Positions 41,363 through 50,850 of a DNA stretch of 64,000 nucleotides are shown in pieces. Made by a program: the position numbers and the translations under genes. Under the pieces are notes generated by a model that saw nothing but the letters and a program-made list of their open reading frames with translations, did not search any database and had not been told where the DNA came from. Source of the stretch: an uncultured Erythrobacter sp. (lineage in GTDB: Bacteria > Pseudomonadota > Alphaproteobacteria > Sphingomonadales > Sphingomonadaceae); the NCBI GenBank assembly GCA_947488755.1, contig CANLAD010000001.1, positions 2,303,501-2,367,500 of the forward strand, given 5' to 3'. Within the stretch, counting starts at the first letter, position 1. Each line of letters starts with the position of its first letter.

Positions 41363-43543
41363 ATGGCTACACTGGTATTAACCGCAGTGGGCACCGCGAT
41401 CGGCGGACCACTGGGCGGTGCGGTAGGAGCGTTCATCGGGCGACAGGCGGACCTAGCCATCGCGGGTGGCGGTTCACGCGAGGGGCCACGGCTGCGCGAG
41501 CTTGCGGTAACTACCTCCAGCTACGGTCGGCCCATTCCCCGGCATTTCGGGCGAATGCGGACCGCAGGGACGGTGATCTGGTCAACCGACCTGGTCGAAA
41601 CGACGACCAAGGACGGCGGGGGAAAAGGGCGACCGTCCACAACAACATATTCGTATGCCGCGTCTTTCGCAGTCGCACTTTCGAGCACGCCCATCGCGCG
41701 CGTCGGGCGGATCTGGGCCGACGGCAACTTGCTGCGCGGTGCGGGCGGTGACCTGAAGGTTGCGGGCGAGATGCGGCTTTACCGCGGGTATGGTGACGAT
41801 CCGATCGACCCGCTGATAGCGGCGGACAAACAATCCCGAGCGCCGGCTTTTCGCGACTGCGCTTACATCGTGTTCGAAGATCTCCAGCTGGGTGAGTTCG
41901 GAAATCGGATCCCGGCTCTCACATTCGAGGTTTTTGCGCCCGAAGATTCCTCGGTCTCATTGCGTGACCTCGTGCCGGACAGGGTGGACGACGGGAGCGA
42001 TGTCCATCTTGAGGATACACGCGGCTTTGCAGACGAAGGTGGAGCGCTGTTCGGTTCGCTTGCCGCGATCGATCGTGTGATCCCGCTCAACTGCGTGGCA
42101 ACTGAGACAGGTGTCGCCATTGCTCCGCGCACGCCAATCCCGGCCCAAGTGCCGGTCCTTCCCGAGCGTCTCGCGCAAGATCGCGACGCGTCTGGCCAAA
42201 TGCAGCACGCACGTCGCGGCGATAACGGGGAGCATGAGCCGCTCGCGCTTCGCTATTACGACGAGGAGCGCGATTACCAGCCGGGAGTTCAGCGCGCTCT
42301 TGGACTGCGGCCGGGCGGACGCGAAGCGGTTGTGGACCTGCCTGCCACGCTCAACGCAGACGGCGCGCGAAGGCTCGCCAGCGCCAATGCCCAGCGCGCG
42401 CGGTGGCAACGCGACAGGATGGTCTGGCGCGCAGGGGAACTCGACCCAAGTAAAGGGCCGGGCGATGTGGTCAGAGTTCCTGAGACCATCGGAGTTTGGC
42501 GAATCGTCAGCCGTGAATGGTATGATCGCGGGGTTGAATACGCTCTTGAACGGCTCGCACCGGAAACGGGCGGCGTCGCTCTTGGAGATGCAGGCGCCGC
42601 CAACAAACCGGCGGACGCTCCGCTTCAGCCCACAATCCTGCACGCGTTCGAAGCACCGCCGGAGGATGCCGATGCGCCAGCACAGGCGCGCATATTTGCT
42701 GCCGCCTCCTCAGGCGGCGCGGGCTGGCGCGGCGCGGCACTGTACGCACAACGAGGCGGAACGCTGGTTGAGCTTGGCACAACTGGACGGCGCAGAGCGG
42801 TTGTCGGAACGCTTGCAACTCCGCTCGGTGCTTCGGCTGGCACACTTCTTGAGCGTTCCTACAGCGCCGAACTGATCCTGGTGGCGTCTGACCTGCTGCT
42901 GGCGAGCACGGACGTGACCGGTCTCGCGCTCGGGTCGAACCGGCTAATGGTCGGGTCCGAAGTGTTGCAATTCCTGCATGCAGAGGCGCTTGGAAATGGC
43001 AATTGGCGGATCAGCGGCTTGCTGCGCGGAAGAGCAGGCACCGAACCCGAGGCGTGGCAAGGCCACGAACCGGGCACGCCTGTCGTCCTGCTCGACGATC
43101 GATTGACCGAGCTCGATCCTTCGCTTGTCGTGCCGCACTCTGCTGCAACCATCGCGGCCCTTGGTCTTGGGGATGATGAACCAGTCTCCGCCCCCCTTGA
43201 GCATGTCGGTCTATCGCGTCGTCCTTCGAGCCCCGTGGGGGCAAGGACGCGCGTGCTGGCCGATGGAAGCTGGGAAGTAAGCTGGGTGCGACGTGCGCGC
43301 GGGCACTGGCAGTGGATTGATGGAGCAGAAGTCCCGCTTGTCGAAGAACGCGAAGCATACACGCTTGGATACGGGCCAACCATTGCACCCGCCCAAACCT
43401 GGGCGCTCCAAGAGTGTTCTTACAGTCTTCGACCGAACGAACGCGCCAATCTGGTCGCTCAACATGGCCCCGGCAATTTATGGGTGCGTCAGGTCGGCAC
43501 CTACTCGTCCTCAGAAGCGCTGCACATCGCGGCGCTCTCGTGA
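41363..43543 (+). CDS. GTA megatron-type baseplate protein (g15), short form
   Basis: The product is 726 residues. The N terminus (TLVLTAVGTAIGGPLGGAVGAFIGRQ, then RMRTAGTVIWSTDLVETTT and FEDLQLGEFGNRIPALTFEVF) matches g15 of the Rhodobacter GTA, and the C-terminal half is the phage tail module (WGSA-type repeats, VSWVRRARGHWQWIDGAEVPL). The Rhodobacter protein is about 1300 residues with an internal TIM-barrel-like domain; that section appears absent between about residues 195 and 260. GGAG lies upstream of the ATG at 41363. Confidence 0.9.
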   Translation: MATLVLTAVGTAIGGPLGGAVGAFIGRQADLAIAGGGSREGPRLRELAVTTSSYGRPIPRHFGRMRTAGTVIWSTDLVETTTKDGGGKGRPSTTTYSYAASFAVALSSTPIARVGRIWADGNLLRGAGGDLKVAGEMRLYRGYGDDPIDPLIAADKQSRAPAFRDCAYIVFEDLQLGEFGNRIPALTFEVFAPEDSSVSLRDLVPDRVDDGSDVHLEDTRGFADEGGALFGSLAAIDRVIPLNCVATETGVAIAPRTPIPAQVPVLPERLAQDRDASGQMQHARRGDNGEHEPLALRYYDEERDYQPGVQRALGLRPGGREAVVDLPATLNADGARRLASANAQRARWQRDRMVWRAGELDPSKGPGDVVRVPETIGVWRIVSREWYDRGVEYALERLAPETGGVALGDAGAANKPADAPLQPTILHAFEAPPEDADAPAQARIFAAASSGGAGWRGAALYAQRGGTLVELGTTGRRRAVVGTLATPLGASAGTLLERSYSAELILVASDLLLASTDVTGLALGSNRLMVGSEVLQFLHAEALGNGNWRISGLLRGRAGTEPEAWQGHEPGTPVVLLDDRLTELDPSLVVPHSAATIAALGLGDDEPVSAPLEHVGLSRRPSSPVGARTRVLADGSWEVSWVRRARGHWQWIDGAEVPLVEEREAYTLGYGPTIAPAQTWALQECSYSLRPNERANLVAQHGPGNLWVRQVGTYSSSEALHIAALS

Positions 43544-43570
43544 CCAGGACAAATCTTTATGGAGACGATC

Positions 43571-44038
43571 ATGACCAAAGTCGCTGCCTTCCCGTCGACA
43601 ACAACGCAACTCGCCCTGCCCTTGCTCTTCCCGGGGCAGGCGCAGAAAGAGTTTTTCCTGAACGAGGCCCTGAGCATTCTTGATGCGATGGTGCCGCGGA
43701 CCGTTCTTGCCTCACTCGACGCGCCTCCGGTCAATCCCGAACCAGGCACGTGTTATCGCATTCTTGCTCCCGCCAAAGACGCTTGGACCGGCCACGACAA
43801 TGCTTTCGCGATCATGATTGGAGGCGATTGGCAGTACGTCCAGCCGGTGGCAGGAATGGCCGTCTATGATCGCGCAGCCCAATCGCTGTTGCAATACGAT
43901 GGCGAATGGCGTCTTGCCCCAGAACCTACGGCTCCCAAGGGAGGAAATGTCGTGGATTCCGAGGCACGTCAGGCTCTCGCCGACTTAGTAGAAGCACTTA
44001 GAATATTTGGACTGTTTCCTCGCAATGGAACAATTTGA
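43571..44038 (+). CDS. DUF2793 fibre-associated protein
   Basis: This 155-residue protein carries a DUF2793 domain: LALPLLFPGQAQKEFFLNEALSILDAMVPRTV, CYRILAPAKDAWTGHDNAFAIMIGGDWQYVQPVAGM. Proteins with this domain are tail fibre components of the Rhodobacter GTA, where the gene lies elsewhere in the genome; here it directly follows g15. The ATG at 43571 has GGAG 6-7 nt upstream; an in-frame ATG at 43559 is an alternative. It probably ends the GTA operon. Confidence 0.85.
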   Translation: MTKVAAFPSTTTQLALPLLFPGQAQKEFFLNEALSILDAMVPRTVLASLDAPPVNPEPGTCYRILAPAKDAWTGHDNAFAIMIGGDWQYVQPVAGMAVYDRAAQSLLQYDGEWRLAPEPTAPKGGNVVDSEARQALADLVEALRIFGLFPRNGTI

Positions 44039-44210
44039 CGATCAGAGCGCTCTTGATCCCGTCCAATCATGAGCGAAGCTTTCGATTTTCGGCAAAGAGG
44101 TGTCGAATAGAGGCTTTCTTGCAACAGTTCCGGGTTATTGCTTGCTTGATACTCATCATTGGAAAAGATAGAGACTGCAAGCGCCTCAGACCTAATAAGG
44201 GGATAGATAT

Positions 44211-45377
44211 ATGCGTAAGATCGTCATTGGTATGGCGATGGCTTCGACAGCACTCACCGCACCCGCCATGGCCCGCGACGGCCAGTGGTACATTCAGGGT
44301 GACGGCGGAGTGATGATCGTCGAAGACATTGATCTAGATGTAGACGACAATTTGAACGATGCTTCCGTTGATACCGAAGTCGGTTACGACTTCGGCGGAG
44401 CTGTCGGCTACGACTTCGGCGTGTTCCGTCTTGAAGCCGAAGCCAGCTATCGCGCCGCGGACGTCGATGAACTGACGGCGGGTGTCGCTGGCCTCCAGGC
44501 CGGTCCCGATTTCGGTGACAGCGATGACGACGACGGCGATTCCGATGGTGACATCGTAACCGGCGTCTTCCCGGCCGATGGCGAGTTCAACGCCCTCAGC
44601 TTTATGCTCAACGGCCTGTTCGACTTTGGTCCGGACGACGGCCTTCAGGGCTTTGCCGGTGGTGGTATCGGTATTGCTCGCGTCGATCTCGACGGAACGA
44701 TTCAGACAAGTGGTCCGGGCGCATTTGACGACTCTGACACCGGCCTTGCTTGGCAGCTGCTCGCAGGTGTTCGCGCTCCGCTTACCGACTCTTTCGACGT
44801 CGGTCTGAAGTATCGCTACTTCAACGCAGTGGATGTCAATCTGGTGGACTCGCGCGGTCTGGATCTCGAAACCGACATTGCCACGCATTCGGTTCTCGGC
44901 TCGCTGATTTACAACTTCGGCGGTGACGAAGCGCCGCCTCCGCCGCCTCCCCCGCCACCGCCGCCGCCGCCTCCCCCGCCGCCTCCGCCGCCGGCACCGC
45001 CGCCGCCGCCGCCAGCGCCGCCGCCCTGCAACACGGGTCCGTACATCGTCTTCTTCGACTTTGATGAATCGACCATCACTGCCGACGCCGCGACGATCCT
45101 GGACAACGCGGTCACGGCTTATGCGAATTGCGGTACGGCCAACGTCATGCTTGCCGGTCACACCGACCGCGCGGGTAGCGTGACCTACAACATGGGCCTT
45201 GCCGAGCGTCGCAACGCTTCGGTTCGTGACTATCTTACAGGGCGCGGAATTCCGGGCACCCGGATCAGCAGCGAAGCGTTCGGCGAATCTCAGCCACGCG
45301 TGCCGACTGCCGATGGCGTTCGCGAACTGCAGAACCGCCGGGTCGAGGTTACTTACGGTCCGGGTTCGGGCATGTAA
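44211..45377 (+). CDS. OmpA-family outer membrane protein with polyproline linker
   Basis: This 388-residue protein has a signal peptide (KIVIGMAMASTALTAPAMA). Its N-terminal beta-barrel of about 220 residues has very acidic loops such as DDDDGDSDGD. A linker of 29 prolines and two alanines (encoded 44934-45026) joins it to a C-terminal OmpA peptidoglycan-binding domain (VFFDFDESTITADA, LAGHTDRAGSVTYNMGLAERRNASVRDYL, GESQPRVPTADGVRELQNRRVEV). It anchors the outer membrane to the cell wall. A clear terminator follows. Confidence 0.93.
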   Translation: MRKIVIGMAMASTALTAPAMARDGQWYIQGDGGVMIVEDIDLDVDDNLNDASVDTEVGYDFGGAVGYDFGVFRLEAEASYRAADVDELTAGVAGLQAGPDFGDSDDDDGDSDGDIVTGVFPADGEFNALSFMLNGLFDFGPDDGLQGFAGGGIGIARVDLDGTIQTSGPGAFDDSDTGLAWQLLAGVRAPLTDSFDVGLKYRYFNAVDVNLVDSRGLDLETDIATHSVLGSLIYNFGGDEAPPPPPPPPPPPPPPPPPPPPAPPPPPPAPPPCNTGPYIVFFDFDESTITADAATILDNAVTAYANCGTANVMLAGHTDRAGSVTYNMGLAERRNASVRDYLTGRGIPGTRISSEAFGESQPRVPTADGVRELQNRRVEVTYGPGSGM

Positions 45378-45404
45378 CGACTTCGCCAAACGCGAAAAAA
45401 GAAG

Positions 45405-45432
45405 AGGGGCCGGAGCGATCCGGCCCCTTTTT
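45405..45432 (+). terminator. Rho-independent terminator after ompA-like gene
   Basis: A stem of at least 9 bp (GGGGCCGGA / TCCGGCCCC) with a 4-base GCGA loop is followed by TTTTT, 28 nt after the stop codon. Confidence 0.93.
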
Positions 45433-45467
45433 CGTTGAGGTAGGGAATTCCCAAAAGAGGACATCCC

Positions 45468-45995
45468 GTGCGACACGCTCCAATTCTATCTCTTCTCGTT
45501 TGCATCTCGGTTTGCAGCTGCACCAGCATCGATACTTCTCCGACCGAGACGCTCGGAAATGCGAGGCTGCAATCCCCAAGCGGCTCTCCCGCAGGCTCAG
45601 TCGATTTGTTCGCGGATGGTTCTGAGCTGAAAGTCTCGCTAACTGCCTCTGGACTCACCCAGGGAGCCCACGGATTTCATCTGCATACGACCGGCCGTTG
45701 CGACACACCCGATTTCAAAAGCGCGGGCGGACACCTTAATCCCGCCGATAACGTTCATGGCACACTATCGCCTGGCGGAAGTCACCTCGGCGACCTTCCG
45801 AACCTGACAGTCGCCGCGGACGGCGTGGCGAACGCGACAGTAGTCGTAAGCAATGACCCCGCACGCGCTCTCGATGCGATCTTCGACGCCGATGGCACTG
45901 CCGTGATCATTCACGCTGAGGCTGACGACTACCGCACAAACCCTTCGGGTGATGCTGGCGCACGTGTGGCCTGCGGCGTCCTTACCCGCCGATAG
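45468..45995 (+). CDS. sodC: Cu-Zn superoxide dismutase family lipoprotein
   Basis: This 175-residue protein has the SodC pattern: GFHLHTTGRC and GGHLNP supply metal His residues, GGSHLGDLPNL supplies another plus the downstream loop, and VIIHAEADDYRTNPSGDAGARVACGVL provides His, Arg and the disulphide Cys. The signal LLVCISVCSC suggests a lipidated Cys, so it is likely anchored in the periplasm. It converts superoxide to peroxide and oxygen. The start is GTG. Confidence 0.92.
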   Translation: MRHAPILSLLVCISVCSCTSIDTSPTETLGNARLQSPSGSPAGSVDLFADGSELKVSLTASGLTQGAHGFHLHTTGRCDTPDFKSAGGHLNPADNVHGTLSPGGSHLGDLPNLTVAADGVANATVVVSNDPARALDAIFDADGTAVIIHAEADDYRTNPSGDAGARVACGVLTRR

Positions 45996-46000
45996 TTCAT

Positions 46001-47701
46001 TCAGGCGATAGGTTCACCTGCTGCCCGGGCACGATCGACCACGCTTCCCCCCGCCGCGGGGACCAGCTTGATTGCGGCGATCAGGAGCGCGAGACCGATT
46101 GGTGTGATCCATAAGGTAGCCAATACGCCAGCGCTCAAATCGCCTTCATTTTGCGCGGAAACATACCCGGCAGTGTAAGGCCCAAGGGCAAGCCCAACCA
46201 AGGTGGTCGCAAGGAAGAATGTCGCGGTCGCCGTTCCGCGCATGCGCGGCAGTACCAATGCTTGGCTGCTGGCCGCCGCCGCCCCGAGAGCGGTAGCGGC
46301 AAACGCTCCAACCACCACATTCAGCGCGAGAAACAAGGCCAAGCTATCGGTCGTATATTGCACGACGGCAAATGGGATAGGCGAGAGCAGCCCGAAGAGA
46401 ATGACGAAAATGCGCCCCGCCGGCAGGCGGGTGAAAAGGAAATCCGCCATTCGCCCGCCGAGCACTACGCCGAGGAAGCCCCCCAGCGCACCGCCGCCTC
46501 CGAGCCAGAAGCCCAGCTCGCCCTTCGATATCTCGAATACCCGCTCGGCATAGGGCGCTCCCCAGTAGGACGCCGAATAGGCCATGAATGCCACCGTCCC
46601 ATATCCAAGGATCGTGCACAGAAAGGCCGGTGATCCCCAGGTCAACGCGAAGGTCGGATAGTCTCGGGTCCGAAGCGCGCTACCCCAACAAAACACCGCA
46701 TAATAGCCGATAGCCAAGAGGAACCACTGATCGGTGATATCGGGTAAATCAACGTCCAAAAGCGCTTCGACGCCCCCAGCTAAAACACCATCGCCGGATG
46801 CGAGTAGGTCGGTGATGAAAGCTGCGGCAGCCATGAACGCGGCGAAAACGATGACATTCAACGCGAAAGCTCCAACCCCGCGCCGCGCCGCGCCTACGAA
46901 AGTGAAAGGGGGAATGACCGTGAAAAGCTCCGCGAAGAACCCTTCGAACGGGGCAGGGTTTTCCGGCGTTTCAAGGCCGTCTATCGCACCGCGCACGGGT
47001 TCTTTAAGCGTCAGCACCCAAATGGCGAGCAGGAGCCCGGGCAGCCCGACGGCGATAAAGGCGACTTGCCACCCTGCGAGGTTCAAGACCCCACCGTCCG
47101 GGTATGCCGCATTCCACTGGTCCACGATAAGGCCGCCGATGAGCAGCGAGATGCCGCCTCCCAGATAGATGCCCGACGAGTATATCGCGAGCGCCGTTGC
47201 GCGCAGCCGTGCCGGGAACCAGTCAGAAATCAGCGAGTAGGCAGACGGGCTGGCCGTTGCCTCACCCACGCCAACACCAATCCTTGCGACCGTGAGGGTG
47301 GCTGTATCGCGTGCAAAACCCGAAACGGCCGTCATCGCCGACCAGAGAGTAAGCCCGATAGTCATTAGGCGAACCCGCTTCCAGCTGTCTGCCAGTTTAC
47401 CGAGCGGAATTCCGAAGAGAGCATAGAAAATGGCGAAGGCGGTGCCGTACAAAAAGCCAAGATAGGCATCGTCTACGCCCAGATCGGCTTTAATGTCGTT
47501 CGCCAGGATCGAAAGAATCTGGCGATCGATGAAGTTCAGCACATAAACAAGAACGAGCACGCTGAGCGCGTACCAGCTATAAGGTGGTACTGGCTGTTCG
47601 GCATCGGCAACGGGCGCCGCCTTTGTGACCACATCTTCGCGCAATGGACGATTCCCCCCGATGTTTTGTTTTATCAGCCCTCGCACGTCAGTTGCGATCA
47701 A
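46001..47701 (-). CDS. MFS transporter (spinster-like)
   Basis: This 566-residue membrane transporter has about 12 helices. The first motif is FIDRQILSILANDIKADLGV, then the MFS loop signature GKLADSWKRVRLMTIGLTLWS and VARIGVGVGEATASPSAYSLISDWFP. A long insertion in the middle (about 230-330) contains two extra hydrophobic stretches. The substrate is unknown. The predicted TTG start overlaps the queC stop (TTGA), so it may be co-expressed; the exact start is uncertain. Confidence 0.85.
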   Translation of the reverse strand: MIATDVRGLIKQNIGGNRPLREDVVTKAAPVADAEQPVPPYSWYALSVLVLVYVLNFIDRQILSILANDIKADLGVDDAYLGFLYGTAFAIFYALFGIPLGKLADSWKRVRLMTIGLTLWSAMTAVSGFARDTATLTVARIGVGVGEATASPSAYSLISDWFPARLRATALAIYSSGIYLGGGISLLIGGLIVDQWNAAYPDGGVLNLAGWQVAFIAVGLPGLLLAIWVLTLKEPVRGAIDGLETPENPAPFEGFFAELFTVIPPFTFVGAARRGVGAFALNVIVFAAFMAAAAFITDLLASGDGVLAGGVEALLDVDLPDITDQWFLLAIGYYAVFCWGSALRTRDYPTFALTWGSPAFLCTILGYGTVAFMAYSASYWGAPYAERVFEISKGELGFWLGGGGALGGFLGVVLGGRMADFLFTRLPAGRIFVILFGLLSPIPFAVVQYTTDSLALFLALNVVVGAFAATALGAAAASSQALVLPRMRGTATATFFLATTLVGLALGPYTAGYVSAQNEGDLSAGVLATLWITPIGLALLIAAIKLVPAAGGSVVDRARAAGEPIA

Positions 47702-48417
47702 TCGGCGTAAGGCGTGCTATCGACTAATCCCGCCTCGGCAAAACCCTTTTTGCGCAAGCGACACGAATCGCAGCGACCGCAGGCCTCTCCACTGCTGGTC
47801 GGATCGTAGCATGACCAGCTCCACGCCGGGTCGAGCTTCAGTCTCTCACATTCTCGCGCAATATCGGACTTCGTCATATGCTGGAGCGGGGCATGGACGG
47901 TGAAAGCGTCTCCCTCGACACCAGCTTTGGTCCCCAGCCTAGCTGTCTCTGCGAAGCTGGCGATAAATTCGGGCCGGCAATCGGGATAGCCAGAATAGTC
48001 CAGCGCATTGACCCCGATGAAGACGTCTCGCGCCCCGGCGGCTTCAGCACAGGCAGTGGTCAGGGCAAGGAAAACGAGATTGCGCGCAGGGACATAGGTG
48101 ACCGGTATCGCGTCGCCGACCCCACCCTTGGGTACTTCGACGTCATCGGTAAGCGCCGAGCCACCAAAAGCTCGCAGGTCGAGCGCGATCTCGACGTGAC
48201 TGGAAAGCTCCAACCGCTCCGCGATGCGCGAAGCTGACTCCAGTTCGATACGATGACGCTGTCCGTAATCCACCGACAGGGCATGGACCTCGTGGCCGCG
48301 CTCCTGCGCAATCGCGGCGGTGACCATCGAGTCCAACCCGCCCGAGAGCAGCACTATCGCCTTTGAAGAATGGTCGGTTGCATCGTTCGCTTTCATCGTC
48401 GGCGATGTAACGCTCAT
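47698..48417 (-). CDS. queC: 7-cyano-7-deazaguanine synthase
   Basis: This 239-residue enzyme of queuosine synthesis converts 7-carboxy-7-deazaguanine to preQ0 using ATP and ammonia. The N-terminal PP-loop VLLSGGLDSMVTAA is clear. The zinc site is WSCYDP together with GEACGRCDSCRLRKKGF. The ATG at 48417 (MSVTSPTMKA) is used; an ATG at 48396 would give 232 residues, near the E. coli length. Neither has a strong Shine-Dalgarno. Confidence 0.95.
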   Translation of the reverse strand: MSVTSPTMKANDATDHSSKAIVLLSGGLDSMVTAAIAQERGHEVHALSVDYGQRHRIELESASRIAERLELSSHVEIALDLRAFGGSALTDDVEVPKGGVGDAIPVTYVPARNLVFLALTTACAEAAGARDVFIGVNALDYSGYPDCRPEFIASFAETARLGTKAGVEGDAFTVHAPLQHMTKSDIARECERLKLDPAWSWSCYDPTSSGEACGRCDSCRLRKKGFAEAGLVDSTPYAD

Positions 48418-48453
48418 GCAGCAATTGGCAACGTCTTCCGCCCCCAAGCTATG

Positions 48454-48867
48454 TCAGCAGTTGCCTGTGCGGCGCGCCTCGGCTGTAAGCTGAAAGGGAA
48501 GGCCTCCAGCGATACCTTGGCTCTCGATCTGTACGAGCGCGTTGGTCTCGCGGCGAATGTTCGTGCGAGCATAGCCGTTGCCGGAGCATGTATACTGTAC
48601 AGCGACCCGATTTTCCGAGTCTTCGACCACGAAGCGGCTGCATGTAGACCCACGATGGCGAAGTTGAATGAGTTCACTGCCCGAGCGCACGCAAATCTTG
48701 CGCGCAGCGGACCCATCACGAAACCTGACTGTCCATTCCCCCTTGGTCAGCTCCCCCAGCAGCGGAAGATTTGCGGATTGCGCAAGCGCAGGCAGTGACA
48801 GCGGAAGCGCAATAGCAGCACACGCGGCAACGGCGACAGCAAACGATTTTCGAACGATTTTCGTCAT
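48454..48867 (-). CDS. Secreted DUF3617-like protein
   Basis: This 137-residue protein has a signal peptide (VRKSFAVAVAACAAIALPLSLPALAQ). The mature part has Cys residues in KICVRSG, STCSRFVV, YTCSGNGYA and the last residue, and GEWTVRFRDG, a pattern resembling the C-terminal half of DUF3617 periplasmic proteins. The role is unknown. AAAGGTG lies upstream of the ATG at 48867. Confidence 0.65.
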   Translation of the reverse strand: MTKIVRKSFAVAVAACAAIALPLSLPALAQSANLPLLGELTKGEWTVRFRDGSAARKICVRSGSELIQLRHRGSTCSRFVVEDSENRVAVQYTCSGNGYARTNIRRETNALVQIESQGIAGGLPFQLTAEARRTGNC

Positions 48868-48954
48868 GCCCACACCTTTCGCCCAAGCGGGCCGCAACAT
48901 ACTTGTATAATCTACACTTGTCGGGATGAAGTGTTTCTTAACAGCGATAAAGCG

Positions 48955-49848
48955 TTAAATCTCTAACCTGTAGCTCTGAGCGCAGAAGGCACAATCCACG
49001 ATGACTGCTCCGCTTTCGTCGCGCATATGCTCGCGGTCATCTTCTGGAAACCGTGTCAGGACCGCGGCGTAATACTCCGCGCTGCACCGACAACCTTGCT
49101 GCAGCTTTGGGCCAGGCTGTATGCGAACCTCTTCTTCCTCGTGAAAGAGGCGCCAGGCGATACCCTCTAGTGAAAGACCAGGGTCGAGAAGTTCATCGTG
49201 GCTGATCGTGCTCGTGAGCGCAGAGATATGTTCCCAATCCGGATGATCAAGACGCACGTGAAGGCGCTCGCGCCCTTCCTCACCGTCGGCAAGATGCTGG
49301 ATCAGCAGACCAGCAGCCACGCGACCTTTCGCTCCAGCACGACTTGCCACCCGGATCATCGTGGGCACCTGCTCGGATTGGCTGAAATAGTTTTCGCAAG
49401 CGGCTGCCAAAGTGTCGCCTTCAAGCGGGACGATGCCTTGGTACCGCTGACCTGCTCCTGTTTCGAAAGTGATCGCGAGATAGCCGTCTCCAAACAGCGT
49501 TTCGAGCGATAGGTTGGCGCCTAGGTCGGCAAGCGCATCCGCATTAAAATCGGCGTAACCGCGCAAGACGCCGCCGCGATAATCGCAGACCAGCAGCGAA
49601 ACCGACCCGCCTTTGGTTTGCGCTTGCATGGTGAGTTGCGCGTCCTCACCCTCAGCCTTCAGCAACCCACCCATCAGCGCAGCAAGAACGAGGGCTTCGG
49701 ACAAGAGGTGTGTGATGGGTGGGGGATAATCATGCGCCGACAGCACGTCCTCGACCACGCGATCGAGCCGGACAATCCGCGCACGCGCGTTGCGCGCGGG
49801 CATGGTGAAGCCGAGCAACTTGTCGGCGAAGGTTTCAGCTTGTTCCAT
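48955..49848 (-). CDS. hslO: Redox-regulated chaperone Hsp33
   Basis: This 297-residue chaperone is activated by oxidation. The N-terminal domain includes FADKLLGFTMPARNARARIVRLD and LLSEALVLAALMGGLLK. The C-terminal zinc centre has CxC (QQGCRCSAEYY) and CxxC (VIVDCAFCAQSY), which release zinc and form disulphides under oxidative stress. The ATG at 49848 is chosen; a GTG at 49869 with AAGGCC upstream would add 7 residues. It follows argF on the same strand, 33 nt away. Confidence 0.93.
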   Translation of the reverse strand: MEQAETFADKLLGFTMPARNARARIVRLDRVVEDVLSAHDYPPPITHLLSEALVLAALMGGLLKAEGEDAQLTMQAQTKGGSVSLLVCDYRGGVLRGYADFNADALADLGANLSLETLFGDGYLAITFETGAGQRYQGIVPLEGDTLAAACENYFSQSEQVPTMIRVASRAGAKGRVAAGLLIQHLADGEEGRERLHVRLDHPDWEHISALTSTISHDELLDPGLSLEGIAWRLFHEEEEVRIQPGPKLQQGCRCSAEYYAAVLTRFPEDDREHMRDESGAVIVDCAFCAQSYRLEI

Positions 49849-49881
49849 TGCGCCCGCATATAATGGCACGGCCTTGTCGGT

Positions 49882-50850
49882 TTAAGGCCCCGTTCGGCGT
49901 TCTGCATCTTGGCCAAGCAGACCGAAGCTCCACAGCAGGATCGATTTCTGCGCGTGGATCCGGTTCTCCGCCTGAGCGAAGACGACTGATTGGGCCCCCT
50001 CGAACACCTCCTCGCTGACCTCGTCGCCGACATGAGCGGGCAGGCAGTGCAGAAAGATCGCGTCATCTTTCGCCTTTTTGAGGAGCGACGCATCGACCCG
50101 GAATGGAGTCATGGCCGCACGCTTTTGCTCCGCGTCGGTCTGGCCCATCGAAATCCACGTGTCGGTCATCAAGACGTCGGCCTGTTTCGCGGCCTGGGTC
50201 GGGTCGTGCGTGACAACGATCTCGGCCCCGGCCTTACGCGCGCGTTCTACGATCTTTGGATTGGGTTCGTAACCCGCGGGCGTCGCGACCCGAACGCCGA
50301 ACTTGAGGAGACCGGCGGCTTCCAGAACCGAATTCAAGACATTGTTACCGTCACCGAACCAAGCGACCTGAAGGCCTGGCAGAGGCTTCCCATGCTCTAT
50401 GATGGTGAGCAAATCGGCAATGATTTGGCAGGGATGCGACCGGTCAGTCAGCCCGTTGATGACCGGCACGTTCGCCTCGTGAGCCATCTCCTCGATCTTG
50501 GCGTGACTGTCGGTTCGCAACACGATCGCATCCACCATGCGGCTGAGCACGCGCGCGGTATCGGCGATACTTTCCCCGCGGCCCAGTTGGCTCGATGCAG
50601 AGTCGAGCGTGAGCATACTGCCGCCGAGCTGACGCATTGCCATATCGAAACTGATACGCGTCCGAGTCGAATTCTTCTCGAACACCGACGCCAGCACTCG
50701 CCCTGTCAGCGGAGCGTCGGGATCGGGCTGTCCCTTTGGCAGAGCTTTGCGCGCAGCCTTCCGATCGATCGCATCGGCAATCATCGCAGCGATCGCGTCG
50801 GTCCCCGCGTCCGACAGATCGAGAAAGTGTCTTCCTCCCGCCGTCATCAC
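49882..50850 (-). CDS. argF: Ornithine carbamoyltransferase
   Basis: This 322-residue enzyme makes citrulline from ornithine and carbamoyl phosphate. The carbamoyl-phosphate motif [13 protein letters not shown] (about 58-70), the [12 protein letters not shown] segment and the HCLPAH signature for ornithine are all intact. Its start overlaps the argD stop by 4 nt, forming an argD-argF-hslO transcription order. Confidence 0.97.
   Translation of the reverse strand: MMTAGGRHFLDLSDAGTDAIAAMIADAIDRKAARKALPKGQPDPDAPLTGRVLASVFEKNSTRTRISFDMAMRQLGGSMLTLDSASSQLGRGESIADTARVLSRMVDAIVLRTDSHAKIEEMAHEANVPVINGLTDRSHPCQIIADLLTIIEHGKPLPGLQVAWFGDGNNVLNSVLEAAGLLKFGVRVATPAGYEPNPKIVERARKAGAEIVVTHDPTQAAKQADVLMTDTWISMGQTDAEQKRAAMTPFRVDASLLKKAKDDAIFLHCLPAHVGDEVSEEVFEGAQSVVFAQAENRIHAQKSILLWSFGLLGQDAERRTGP

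Noticed and set aside
30066..44038. An active prophage.
   Set aside because: No integrase, repressor, replication or attachment sites are present, and base composition and codon use match the chromosome. Gene order and families are those of a GTA.
44040..44058. Terminator at the end of the GTA operon (GATCAGAGC / GCTCTTGATC).
   Set aside because: The stem has a bulge and is followed by CCGTCC, without a T tract.
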